Shown here one piece after another: positions 49,591 to 62,118 of a DNA stretch of 64,000 bases. Position numbers and translations under genes: made by a program. Below the pieces are notes generated by a model that was not told the DNA's origin, did not search any database, and saw only the letters and a program-made list of their open reading frames with translations. Position 1 is the stretch's first letter. Each line of letters starts with the position of its first letter. The stretch is from assembly GCF_019059575.1 (NCBI RefSeq), contig NW_024882885.1, positions 109,501-173,500 on the forward strand. The letters run 5' to 3'. The stretch comes from Amphibalanus amphitrite. Its lineage: Eukaryota > Arthropoda > Thecostraca > Balanomorpha > Balanidae.

Positions 49591-52083
49591 TGCCGCATTC
49601 TACACTGTGCCAATGCCTAACATGTCAATTCATCGTGATATAAGCTGCTCCTTGTAAGAAAGAAGGCTAGATAATCATCAGATGTACTGTGCGCATTTGC
49701 GGCACTGAAAGTGTGCGTCATTGCAGAACCAGTTGCCCTAAACACGCACACCTGACATTCAGCCCCCTCCCGTCAGCACTGACGCATTCTGGGTAAAGCA
49801 TGCATGCCTAAACTGAGCCCCGTTTCATTGCCATCCGGTCAGTGCCCATCGATCTTTCCGGCCTATTCAGGTTTACGCGAGAAGTGCATGCGTCTTAAAA
49901 CATGCATTATTGCTTCAGGCACTTTTTTGCTGAAGAAACATTGCACCTCAATCACAATATCCGCCATAACTACTCACCTTTTGAGCCGACAACACCCCAC
50001 CGCCGTCCACCGCCGTCCACACGCAGCACAAATGTCGCTGGAAGTGATTGACAGCTGATTTTTTCGTTCCTGGCTTCTGCTGAAGGAACTACATTAAAAA
50101 AAGTTCTTGGTGTGCGCTTTTAGGAAGTGTGCGTCATAGGAGCCACTTACCCTATGCCAAATTCTTTAAAAACGGCTGTTCAGCCCATCAGTCTTCCTAA
50201 AATCTGCACTGGATACATAATTCTAGCGTCTCGATTACTTCTCGTAACAGAACATTCGGGAACTGTGCTTGCTTCCATTGGAAATCTGGCAGCTCTAATT
50301 CTCAACCGCGATCGGCAGTCGGCCGGTGAGCCGGCGCTCTCAGTCTGTTCCGAGCGCTGGTGAGGGGCGCTGAGTGTATCTTCTACAGCGAGGTGATCAT
50401 TGAAGCGCTTTGTGTCGTCTATACGGCAAGTCTGTTATAAGTTTGAATAAGTATGCATTGTAAACTGATATTCAATAAATACGTTCTGTTGTCTCGTTGC
50501 TGGCTTTGTCTTTGGTTTATTTATGTCGGTTTTAAATAACGTAACTTATCATTATTATATTTCACAAGGGATGTTAAAGAAAAGACTGAAGATTCTAGAC
50601 AGAATAAAAAGACAAAGGCAGCAACGACACAAGTGAAAGTATTGAATACCAGTTCACTGAACATACTTATTCAAAATTATAACAGCGTTGCCGTACAGAC
50701 GACACACAGCGCTACTACGATCACATCGCTGTAAAGATGCACGCACCGCCCTTCACCAGTGCTTAGAACAAACTGAAGTCGCCGGCCAGTTGCAACCGAC
50801 CACGATAATTAGGTCCTATCAGCTGACGCATTAGAGCTGCCAGATTATCAATGTTATCAATTACAACACGGACACATGGTATGCCAAGTTCTTGAAAAAC
50901 GGCTGTTCAGCCCATTAGTCTTCTTAAAATCTGCACTGGATACATAATTCTAGCGTCTCGATTACTTCTCGTAACAGAACATTCGGGAACTGTGCTTGCT
51001 TCCATTGAAAATCTGGCAGCTCTAATTCTCAACCGCGATCGGCAGCCGGCCGGTGAGCCGGCGCCTTCAGTCTGTTCCGAGCGCTGGTGAGGGGCGCTGC
51101 GTGTATCTTCTACAGCGAGGTGATCATTGAAGCGCTTTATGTCGTCTGTACGGCTAGGCTGTTATAAGTTTGAATAAGTATGTTCAATGAACTGGTATTC
51201 AATACTTTCACTTGTGTCGTTGCTGCCTTTGTCTTTTTATTCTGTATAGAATCTTCAGTCTTTTCTTTAACATCCCTTGTCCTGAAATATAATTATGATA
51301 AGTTACGTTATATTAAACCGACATAAATAAACCAAAAACAAAGGCAGCAACGAGACAACAGAACGTATTGAATATCAGTTTTCAATACATACTTATTCAA
51401 ACTTATAACAGACTCTCCGCATAGACGACACAAGGCGCTTCAATGATCACCTCGCTGTAGAAGATACACGCAGCGCCCCTCACCAGCGCTCGGAACAGAC
51501 TGAAGGCGCCGGCTCACCGGCCAGCTGCCGATCGCGGTTGAGAATTAGAGCTGCCAGATTTCCAATGAAAGCAAGCACAGTTCCCGAATGTTCTGTTACG
51601 AGAAGTAATCGAGACGCTAGAATTATGTATCCAGTGCAGATTTTAACAAGACTAATGGGCTGAACAGCCGTTTTTAAAGAACTTGGCATACCATGTGTCC
51701 ATGTTGTAATTGATAACATTGATAATCTGGCAGCTCTAATACGTCAGCTGATAGGACCTAATTATCGTGGTCGGCCGCAACTGGCCGGCGACTTCAGTTT
51801 GTTCTAAGCACTGGTGAAGGGCGGTGCGTGCATCTTTACAGCGATGTGATCGTTTTAGCGCTGTGTGTCGTCTGTACGGCTTGTCGTGAAATAAAATAAT
51901 GATAAGTTACGTTATATAAAACCGACATAAATAAACCAAAGACAAAGCCAGCAACGAGACAACAGAAGGTATTGAATATCAGTTTACAATACATAATTAT
52001 TCAAACTTATAACAGACTTGCCGTATAGACGACACAAAGCGCTTCAATGATCACCTCGCTGTAGAAGATACACGCAGCGCCAC

Positions 52084-52687
52084 TCACCAGCGCTCGGAAC
52101 AGACTGAAGGCGCCGGCTCACCAGCCGGCTGCCGATCGCGGTTGAGAATTAGAGCTGCCAGATTACCAATGGAAGCAAGCACAGTTCCCGAATATTCTGT
52201 TACGAGAAGTAATCTAGACGCTTGAATTATGTATCCAGTGCAGATTTTAGGAAGACTGATGGGCTGAACAGCCGTTTTTAAAGAATTTGGCATACCATGT
52301 GTCCGTGTTGTAATTGATAACATTGATAATCTGGCAGCTCTAATACGTCAGCTGATAGGACCTAATTATCGTGGTCGGCCGCAACTGGCCGGCGACTTCA
52401 GTTTGTTCTAAGCACTGGTGAAGGGCGGTGCGTGCATCTTTACAGCGATGTGATCGTTTTAGCGCTGTGTGTCGTCTGTACGGCTTGTCGTGAAATAAAA
52501 TAATGATAAGTTACGTTATATAAAACCGACATAAATAAACCAAAGACAAAGCCAGCAACGAGACAACAGAAGGTATTGAATATCAGTTTACAATACATAA
52601 TTATTCAAACTTATAACAGACTTGCCGTATAGACGACACAAAGCGCTTCAATGATCACCTCGCTGTAGAAGATACACGCAGCGCCAC
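52084..52687. repeat. 604-bp tandem duplicate unit
   Basis: Units at 52084 and 52688 are consecutive, minus-oriented and share private variants: AATCTAGACG (52,214 and 52,818) and CGTTTTAGCG (51,852 and 52,456). All other units have AATCGAGACG and CGTTGTAGCG. This is a recent local head-to-tail duplication. Confidence 0.85.
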
Positions 52688-55600
52688 TCACCAGCGCTCG
52701 GAACAGACTGAAGGCGCCGGCTCACCAGCCGGCTGCCGATCGCGGTTGAGAATTAGAGCTGCCAGATTACCAATGGAAGCAAGCACAGTTCCCGAATATT
52801 CTGTTACGAGAAGTAATCTAGACGCTTGAATTATGTATCCAGTGCAGATTTTAGGAAGACTGATGGGCTGAACAGCCGTTTTTAAAGAATTTGGCATACC
52901 ATGTGTCCGTGTTGTAATTGATAACATTGATAATCTGGCAGCTCTAATACGTCAGCTGATAGGACCTAATTATCGTGGTCGGCCGCAACTGGCCCATTCT
53001 GCCGGCGAATTCAGTTTGTTCTGAGCACTGGTGAGGGGCACTGCATGTATCTTCTACAGCGAGGTGATCATTGAAGCGTTTTGTGTCGTCTGTACTGCAA
53101 GTCTGTTATAAGTTTGAATAAGTATGTATTGTAAACCGATATTCAACGTTCACTTGTTTCGTTGCTGGTTTTGTCTTTGATTTCTTTATGTCGGTTTTAT
53201 ATAACGTAACTTATCATTATTATGCTTCACGACAAGGGATGTTAAAGGAAAGACTGAAGATTCTAGTGCAATGTTTGTTACAATTTTTTCTAAAATCTTG
53301 CACATGGCAGATTTATTATCGCTTAATCTCGTGACAAAAAATCGGATACAAAATAAAAAGACAAAGGCAGCAAGGACACAAGTGAAGTATTGAATACTAG
53401 TTAACTGAACATACTTATTCAAACTAATAACAGACTTGCCGTACAGACGACACAAAACGCTTCAATGATCACCTCGCTGTAGAAGATACACGCAGTGCCC
53501 CTCACCAGTGCTCAGAACAAACTGAAGTCGCCGGCAGAATGGGCCAGTTGCGGCCGACCACGATAATTAGGTCCTATCAGCTGACGTATTAGAGCTGCCA
53601 GATTATCAATGTTATCAATTACAACACGGACACATGATATGCCAAGTTCTTTAAAAACGGCTGTTCAGCCCATTAGTCTTCTTAAAATCTGCACTGGATA
53701 CATAATTCTAGCGTCTCGATTACTTCTCGTAACAGAACATTCGGGAACTGTGCTTGCTTCCATTGGAAATCTGGCAGCTCTAATTCTCAACCGCGATCGG
53801 CAGCCGGCCGGTGAGCCGGCGCCTTCAGTCTGTTCCGAGCGCTGGTGAGGGGCGCTGCGCGTATCTTCTACAGCGAGGTGATCATTGAAGCGCTTTGTGT
53901 CGTCTATACGGCAAGTCTGTTATAAGTTTGAATATGTATGCATTGTAAACTGATATTCAATACGTTCTGTTGTCTCGTTGCTGGCTTTGTCTTTGGTTTA
54001 TTTATGTCGGTTTTAAATAACGTAACTTATCATTATTATATTTCACAAGGGATGTTAAAGAAAAGACTGAAGATTCTAGACAGAATAAAAAGAAAAAGGC
54101 AGCAACGACACAAGTGAAAGTATTGAAAACCAGTTCACTGAACATACTTATTCAAAATTATAACAGCATTGCCGTACAGACGACACACAGCGCTACTACG
54201 ATCACATCGCTGTAAAGATGCACGCACCGCCCTTCACCAGTGCTTAGAACAAACTGAAGTCGCCGGCCAGTTGCAACCGACCACGATAATTAGGTCCTAT
54301 CAGCTGACGTATTAGAGCTGCCAGATTATCAATGTTATCAATTACAACACGGACACATGGTATGCCAATTCTTTAAAAACGGCTGTTCAGCCCATTAGTC
54401 TTCCTAAAATCTGCACTGGATACATAATTCTAGCGTCTCGATTACTTCTCGTAACAGAACATTCGGGAACTGTGCTTGCTTCCATTGGAAATCTGGCAGC
54501 TCTAATTCTCAACCACGATCGGCAGCCGGCCGGTGAGCCGGCGCCTTCAGTCTGTTCCGAGCGCTGGTGAGGGGCGCTGCGTGTATCTTCTACAGCGAGG
54601 TGATCATTGAAGCGCTTTGTGTCGTCTGTACGGCAAGACTGTTATAATTTTGAATTAGTATGTATTGTAAACTGATATTGAATACGTTCACTTGTGTCGT
54701 TGCTGCCTTTGTCTTTTTATTCTGTCTATAATCTTCAGTCTTTTCTTTAACATCCCTTGTCGTGAAATAAAATAATGATAAGTTACGTTATATAAAACCG
54801 ACATAAATAAACCAAAGACAAAGCCAGCAACGAGACAACAGAAGGTATTGAATAACAGTTTACAATACATAATTATTCAAACTTATAACAGACTTGCAGT
54901 ATAGACGACACAAAGCGCTTCAATGATCACCTCGCTGTAGAAGATACACGCAGCGCCACTCACCAGCGCTCGGAACAGACTGAAGGCGCCGGCTCACCAG
55001 CCGGCTGCCGATCGCGATTGAGAATTAGAGCTGCCAGATTACCAATGGAAGCAAGCACAGTTCCCGAATATTCTGTTACGAGAAGTAATCGAGACGCTTG
55101 AATTATGTATCCAGTGCAGATTTTAGGAAGACTGATGGGCTGAACAGCCGTTTTTAAAGAATTTGGCATACCATGTGTCCGTGTTGTAATTGATAACATT
55201 GATAATATGGCAGCTCTAATACGTCAGCTGATAGGACCTAATTATCGTGGTCGGCCGCAACTGGCCCATTCTGCCGGCGACTTCAGTTTGTTCTGAGCAC
55301 TGGTGAGGGGCACAGCGTGTATCTTCTACAGCGAGGTGATCATTGAAGCGTTTTGTGTCGTCTGTACGGCAAGTCTGTTATAAGTTTGAATAAGTATTTT
55401 CAGTAAACTAGTATTCAATACTTCACTTGTGTCCTTGCTGCCTTTGTCTTTTTATTTTGTATCTGATTTTTTGTCACGACATTTAGCGATAATAAATCTG
55501 CCATGTGCAAGATTTTAAAAACAATTGTAACAATCATTGCACTAGAATCTTCAGTCTTTCCTTTAACATCCCTTTTCGTGAAATATAATAATGATAAGTT

Positions 55601-58600
55601 ACGTTATATAAAACTGACATAAATAAACCAAAGACAAAGTCAGCAACGAGACAAGTGAACGTATTCAATATCAGTTTACAATACATACTAATTCAAAATT
55701 ATAACAGACTTGCCGTACAGACGACACAAATCGCTGCAATGATCACCTCGCTGTAGAAGAGACACGCAGCGCCCCTCACCAGAACAGACTGAAGGCGTCG
55801 GCTGACCGGCCGGCTGCCGATCACGGTTGAGAATTAGAGCTGCCAGATTTCCAATGGAAGCAAGCACAGTTCCCGAATGTTCTGTTACGAGAAGTAATCG
55901 AGACGCTAAAATTATATATCCAGTGCAGATTTTAAGAAGACTGATGGGCTGAACAGCCGTTTTTAAAGAATTTGGCATACCATGTGTCAATATTGTAATT
56001 GACAACATTGATTATCTGGCAGCTCTAATACGTAATGTAAACTGATATTCAATACGTTCTGTTGTCTCGTTGCTGGCTTTGTCTTTGGTTTATTTATGTC
56101 GGTTTTATATAACGTAACTAATCATTATTATATTTCACGACAAGGATGTTAAAGAAAAGAATGAAGATTCTAGACAGAATAAAAAGACAAAGGCAGCAAC
56201 GACACAAGTGAAAGTATTGAATACCAGTTCACTGAACATACTTATTCAAAATTATAACAGCCTTGCCGTACAGACACAGCGCTACAACGATCTTATCGCT
56301 GTAGAAGATGCACGCATCGCCCTTCACCAGTGCTTAGAACAAACTGAAGTCGCCGGCAGAATGGGCCAGTTGCGGCCGACCACGATAATTAGGTCCTATC
56401 AGCTGACGTATTAGAGCTGCCAGATAATCAATGTTATCAATTACAACACGGACACATGGTATGCCAAATTCTTTAAAAACGGCTGTTCAGCCCATCAGTC
56501 TTCCTAAAATCTGCATTGGATACATAATTCTAGCGTCTCGATTACTTCTCGTAACAGAACATTCGGGAACTGTGCTTGCTTCCATTGGAAATCTGGCAGC
56601 TCTATTTCTCAACCGCGATCGGAGGCCGGCCGGTGAGCCGGCGCCTTCAGTCTGTTCCGAGCGCTGGTGAGGGGCGCTGCGTGTATCTTCTACAGCGAGG
56701 TGATCATTGAAGCGCTTTGTGTCGTCTGTACGGCTAGGCTGTTATAAGTTTGAATAAGTATGTTCAATGAACTGGTATTCAATACTTTCACTTGTGTCGT
56801 TGCTGCCTTTGTCTTTTTATTCTGTATAGAATCTTCAGTCTTTTCTTTAACATCCCTTGTCGTGAAATATAATTATGATAAGTTACGTTATATTAAACCG
56901 ACATAAATAAACCAAAAACAAAGCCAGCAACGAGACAACAGAACGTATTGAATATCAGTTTTCAATACATACTTATTCAAACTTATAACAGACTCTACGC
57001 ATAGACGACACAAGGCGCTTCAATGATCACCTCGCTGTAGAAGATACACGCAGCGCCCCTCACCAGCGCTCGGAACAGACTGAAGGCGCCGGCTCACCGG
57101 CCAGCTGCCGATCGCGGTTGAGAATTAGAGCTGCCAGATTTCCCATGAAAGCAAGCACAGTTCCCGAATGTTCTGTTACGAGAAGTAATCGAGACGCTAG
57201 AATTATGTATCCAGTGCAGATTTTAAGAAGACTAATGGACTGAACAGCCGTTTTTAAAGAACTTGGCATACCATGTGTCCGTGTTGTAATTGATAACATT
57301 GATAATCTGGCAGCTCTAATACGTCAGCTGATAGGACCTAATTATCGTGGTCGGCCGCAACTGGCCGGCGACTTCAGTTTGTTCTAAGCACTGGTGAAGG
57401 GCGGTGCGTGCATCTTTACAGCGATGTGATCGTTGTAGCGCTGTGTGTCGTCTTTTCGGCAAGGCTGTTATAATTCTGAATAAGTATGTTCAGTGAACTA
57501 GTATTCAATACTTTCACTTGTGTCGTTGCTGCCTTTGTCTTTTTATTCTGTTTAGAAGCTTCAGTCTTTTCTTTAACATCCCTTGACGTGAAATAGAATA
57601 ATGATAAGTTACGTTATATAAAACCGATATAAATAAACCAAAAACAAAGCCAGGAACGAGACAACAGAACGTATTGAATATCAGTTTTCAATACATACTT
57701 ATTCAAACTTATAACAGACTTGCTGTATAGACGACGCAAAGCGCTTCAATGATCACCTCGCTGTAGAAGATACACGCAGCGCCCCTCACCACCGCTCGGA
57801 ACAGACTGAAGGCGCCGGCTCACCGGCCGGCTGCCGATCGCGGTTGAGAATTAGAGCTGCCAGATTTTCAATGGAAGCAAGCACAGTTCCCGAATGTTCT
57901 GTTACGAGAAGTAATCGAGACGCTAGAATTATGTATCCAGTGCAGATTTTAAGAAGACTAATGGGCTGAACAGCCGTTTTTAAAGAACTTGGCATACCAT
58001 GTGTCCGTGTTGTAATTGATAACATTGATAATCTGGCAGCTCTAATACGTCAGCTGATAGGACCTAATTATCGTGGTCGGCCGCAACTGGCCCATTCTGC
58101 CGGCGAATTCAGTTTGTTCTGAGCACTGGTGAGGGGCACTGCATGTATCTTCTACAGCGAGGTGATCATTGAAGCGTTTTGTGTCGTCTGTACGGCAAGT
58201 CTGTTATAAGTTTGAATAAGTATGTATTATAAACCGATATTCAATACGTTCACTTGTTTCGTTGCTGGTTTTGTCTTTGGTTTCTTTATGTCGGTTTTAT
58301 ATAACGTAACTTATCATTATTATGCTTCACGACAAGGGATGTTAAAGGAAAGACTGAAGATTCTAGTGCAATGTTTGTTACAGTTTTTTTAAAATCTTGC
58401 ACATGGCAGATTTATTATCGCTTAATCTCGTGACAAAAAATCGGATACAAAATAAAAAGACAAAGGCAGCAAGGACACAAGTGAAGTATTGAATACTAGT
58501 TAACTGAACATACTTATTCAAACTTATAACAGACTTGCCGTACAGACGACACAAAACGCTTCAATGATCACCTCGCTGTAGAAGATACACGCAGTGCCCC

Positions 58601-61600
58601 TCACCAGTGCTCAGAGCAAACTGAAGTCGCCGGCAGAATGGGCCAGTTGCGGCCGACCACGATAATTAGGTCCTATCAGCTGACGTATTAGAGCTGCCAG
58701 ATTATCAATGTTATCAATTACAACACGGACACATGATATGCCAAGTTCTTTAAAAACGGCTGTTCAGCCCATTAGTCTTCTTAAAATCTGCACTGGATAC
58801 ATAATTCTAGCGTCTCGATTACTTCTCGTAACAGAACATTCGGGAACTGTGCTTGCTTCCATTGGAAATCTGGCAGCTCTAATTCTCAACCGCGATCGGC
58901 AGCCGGCCGGTGAGCCGGCGCCTTCAGTCTGTTCCGAGCGCTGGTGAGGGGCGCTGCGCGTATCTTCTACAGCGAGGTGATCATTGAAGCGCTTTGTGTC
59001 GTCTATACGGCAAGTCTGTTATAAGTTTGAATATGTATGCATTGTAAACTGATATTCAATACGTTCTGTTGTCTCGTTGCTGGCTTTGTCTTTGGTTTAT
59101 TTATGTCGGTTTTAAATAACGTAACTTATCATTATTATATTTCACAAGGGATGTTAAAGAAAAGACTGAAGATTCTAGACAGAATAAAAAGACAAAGGCA
59201 GCAACGACACAAGTGAAAGTATTGAATACCAGTTCACTGAACATACTTATTCAAAATTATAACAGCCTTGCTGTAAAGACACAGTGCTACAACGATCTTA
59301 TCGCTGTAGAAGATGCACGCACCGCCCTTCACCAGTGCTTAGAACAAACTGAAGTCGCCGGCAGAATGGGCCAGTTGCGGCCGACCACGATATTAAGGTC
59401 CTATCAGCTGACGTATTAGAGCTGCCAGATTATCAATGTTATCAATTACAACACGGACACATAGTATGCCAAGTTCTTTAAAAACGGCTGTTCAGCCCAT
59501 TAGTCTTCTTAAAATCTGCACTGGATACATAATTCTAGCGTCTCGATTACTTCTCGTAACAGAACATTCGGGAACTGTGCCTACTTCCATTGGAAATCTG
59601 GCAGCTCTAATTCTCAAATGCGATCGGTAGCCGGCCGGTGAGCCGGCGCCTTCAGTCTGTTCCGAGCGCTGGTGACGGGCGCTGCGTGTATCTTCTACAG
59701 CGAGGTGATCATTGAAGCGCTTTGTGTCGTCTATACGGCAAGTCTGTTATAAGTTTGAATAAGTATGCATTGTAAACTGATATTCAATAAATACGTTCTG
59801 TTGTCTCGTTGCTGGCTTTGTCTTTGGTTTATTTATGTCGGTTTTAAATAACGTAACTTATCATTATTATATTTCACAAGGGATGTTAAAGAAAAGACTG
59901 AAGATTCTAGACAGAATAAAAAGACAAAGGCAGCAACGACACAAGTGAAAGTATTGAATACCAGTTCACTGAACATACTTATTCAAAATTATAACAGCGT
60001 TGCCGTACAGACGACACACAGCGCTACTACGATCACATCGCTGTAAAGATGCACGCACCGCCCTTCACCAGTGCTTAGAACAAACTGAAGTCGCCGGCCA
60101 GTTGCAACCGACCACGATAATTAGGTCCTATCAGCTGACGTATTAGAGCTGCCAGATTATCAATGTTATCAATTACAACACGGACACATGGTATGCCAAG
60201 TTCTTGAAAAACGGCTGTTCAGCCCATTAGTCTTCTTAAAATCTGCACTGGATACATAATTCTAGCGTCTCGATTACTTCTCGTAACAGAACATTCGGGA
60301 ACTGTGCTTGCTTCCATTGAAAATCTGGCAGCTCTAATTCTCAACCGCGATCGGCAGCCGGCCGGTGAGCCGGAGCCTTCAGTCTGTTCCGAGCGGTGGT
60401 GAGGGGCGCTGCGCGTATCTTCTACAGCGAGGTGATCATTGAAGCGCCTTGTGTCGTCTATGCGGAGAGTCTGTTATAAGTTTGAATAAGTATGTATTGA
60501 AAACTGATATTCAATACGTTCTGTTGTCTCGTTGCTGGCTTTGTTTATGGTTCATTTATGTCGGTTTTTTATAACGTAACTTATCATTATTCTATTTCAC
60601 GACAAGGGATGTTAAAGAAAAGACTGAAGATTCTAGACAGAATAAAAAGACAAAGGCAGCAACGACACAAGTGAAAGTATTGAATACCAGTTCACTGAAC
60701 ATACTTATTCAAAATTATAGCAGCCTTGCCGTACAGACGACACACAGCGCTACAACGATCACATCGCTGTAAAGATGCACGCACCGCCCTTCACCAGTGC
60801 TTAGAACAAACTGAAGTCGCCGGCCAGTTGCAACCGACCACGATAATTAGGTCCTATCAGCTGACGTATTAGAGCTGCCAGATTATCAATGTTATCAATT
60901 ACAACACGGACACATGGTATGCCAAGTTCTTTAAAAACGGCTGTTCAGCCCATTAGTCTTCTTAAAATCTGCACTGGATACATAATTCTAGCGTTTCGAT
61001 TACTTCTCGAAACAGAACATTCGGGAACTGTGCTTGCTTCCATTGGAAATCTGGCAGCTCTAATTCTCAACCGCGATCGGCAGCCGGCCGGTGAGCCGGC
61101 GCCTTCAGTCTGTTCCGAGCGCTGGTGAGGGGCGCTGCGTGTATCTTCTACAGCGAGGTGATCATTGAAGCGCTTTGTGTCGTCTGTACGGCTAGGCTGT
61201 TATAAGTTTGAATAAGTATGTTCAATGAACTGGTATTCAATACTTTCACTTGTGTCGTTGCTGCCTTTATCTTTTTATTCTGTATAGAATCTTCAGTCTT
61301 TTCTTTAACATCCCTTGTCGTGAAATATAATTATGATAAGTTACGTTATATTAAACCGACATAAATAAACCAAAAACAAAGGCAGCAACGAGACAACAGA
61401 ACGTATTGAATATCAGTTTTCAATAAATACTTATTCAAACTTATAACAGACTCTCCGCATAGACGACACAAGGCGCTTCAATGATCACCTCGCTGTAGAA
61501 GATACACGCAGCGCCCCTCACCAGCGCTCGGAACAGACTGAAGGCGCCGGCTCACCGGCCAGCTGCCGATCGCGGTTGAGAATTAGAGCTGCCAGATTTC

Positions 61601-62118
61601 CAATGAAAGCAAGCACAGTTCCCGAATGTTCTGTTACGAGAAGTAATCGAGACGCTAGAATTATGTATCCAGTGCAGATTTTAAGAAGACTAATGGGCTG
61701 AACAGCCGTTTTTAAAGAACTTGGCATACCATGTGTCCATGTTGTAATTGATAACATTGATAATCTGGCAGCTCTAATACGTCAGCTGATAGGACCTAAT
61801 TATCGTGGTCGGCCGCAACTGGCCGGCGACTTCAGTTTGTTCTAAGCACTGGTGAAGGGCGGTGCGTGCATCTTTACAGCGATGTGATCGTTGTAGCGCT
61901 GTGTGTCGTCTGTACGGCTTGTCGTGAAATAAAATAATAAGTTACGTTATATAAAAACGACATAAATAAACCAAAGACAAAGCCAGCAACGAGACAACAG
62001 AAGGTATTGAATATCAGTTTACAATACATAATTATTCAAACTTATAACAGACTTGCCGTATAGACGACACAAAGCGCTTCAATGATCACCTCGCTGTAGA
62101 AGATACACGCAGCGCCAC
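52688..62118. repeat. Higher-order repeat, copy E, expanded by two units (9,431 bp)
   Basis: From 52688 to about 58,700 it matches copy C at a constant offset of 16,077 bp. Two extra plus units (about 728 bp at 58708-59435 and about 726 bp between 60159 and 60889) then shift the offset to 16,805 and 17,531. The second extra unit carries the rare TTTGTTTATGG spacer known otherwise only at the left edge. Confidence 0.8.

Larger units (their letters stand above)
48141..50152. mobile_element. 2,012-bp element with 25-bp inverted ends and TA target duplication
   Basis: Left end GGGTAAGTGGCTCCTAT then C, ACGCACA; right end inverted is the same except G at position 18. TA flanks both sides (48139-48140, 50153-50154) and removing the insert restores the CACATGGTATGCC core found in every other unit. 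The words TGTGCGTCAT/ATGACGCACA recur inside (48,354-48,365 and 49,709-49,718) as well as at the ends. TA duplication is typical of Tc1/mariner-like elements, but no transposase is recognisable and the ends match no family I can name. It occurs in only one of the roughly 65 units, so it is younger than the array's last amplification. Confidence 0.85.
46466..52083. repeat. Higher-order repeat, copy D: internally deleted and split by a transposon
   Basis: It begins like copies B and C (- + +) and then, across the inserted element at 48141-50152, passes to sequence matching the tenth and eleventh units (CAATAAATACG and TTCTTGAAAAACGG variants). About six or seven units are missing. The rejoined core at 50,155-50,400 carries AGTCGGCCGG, GCGCTCTCAG and GCTGAGTG variants otherwise seen only near 15,360-15,420. 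Confidence 0.7.

Noticed and set aside
48602-49657. 351-codon plus-strand proline/alanine-rich protein
   Set aside because: It has no ATG at the start of the frame, the repeat is open in several frames at once, and the non-repeat part is less protein-like than the minus-strand translation.
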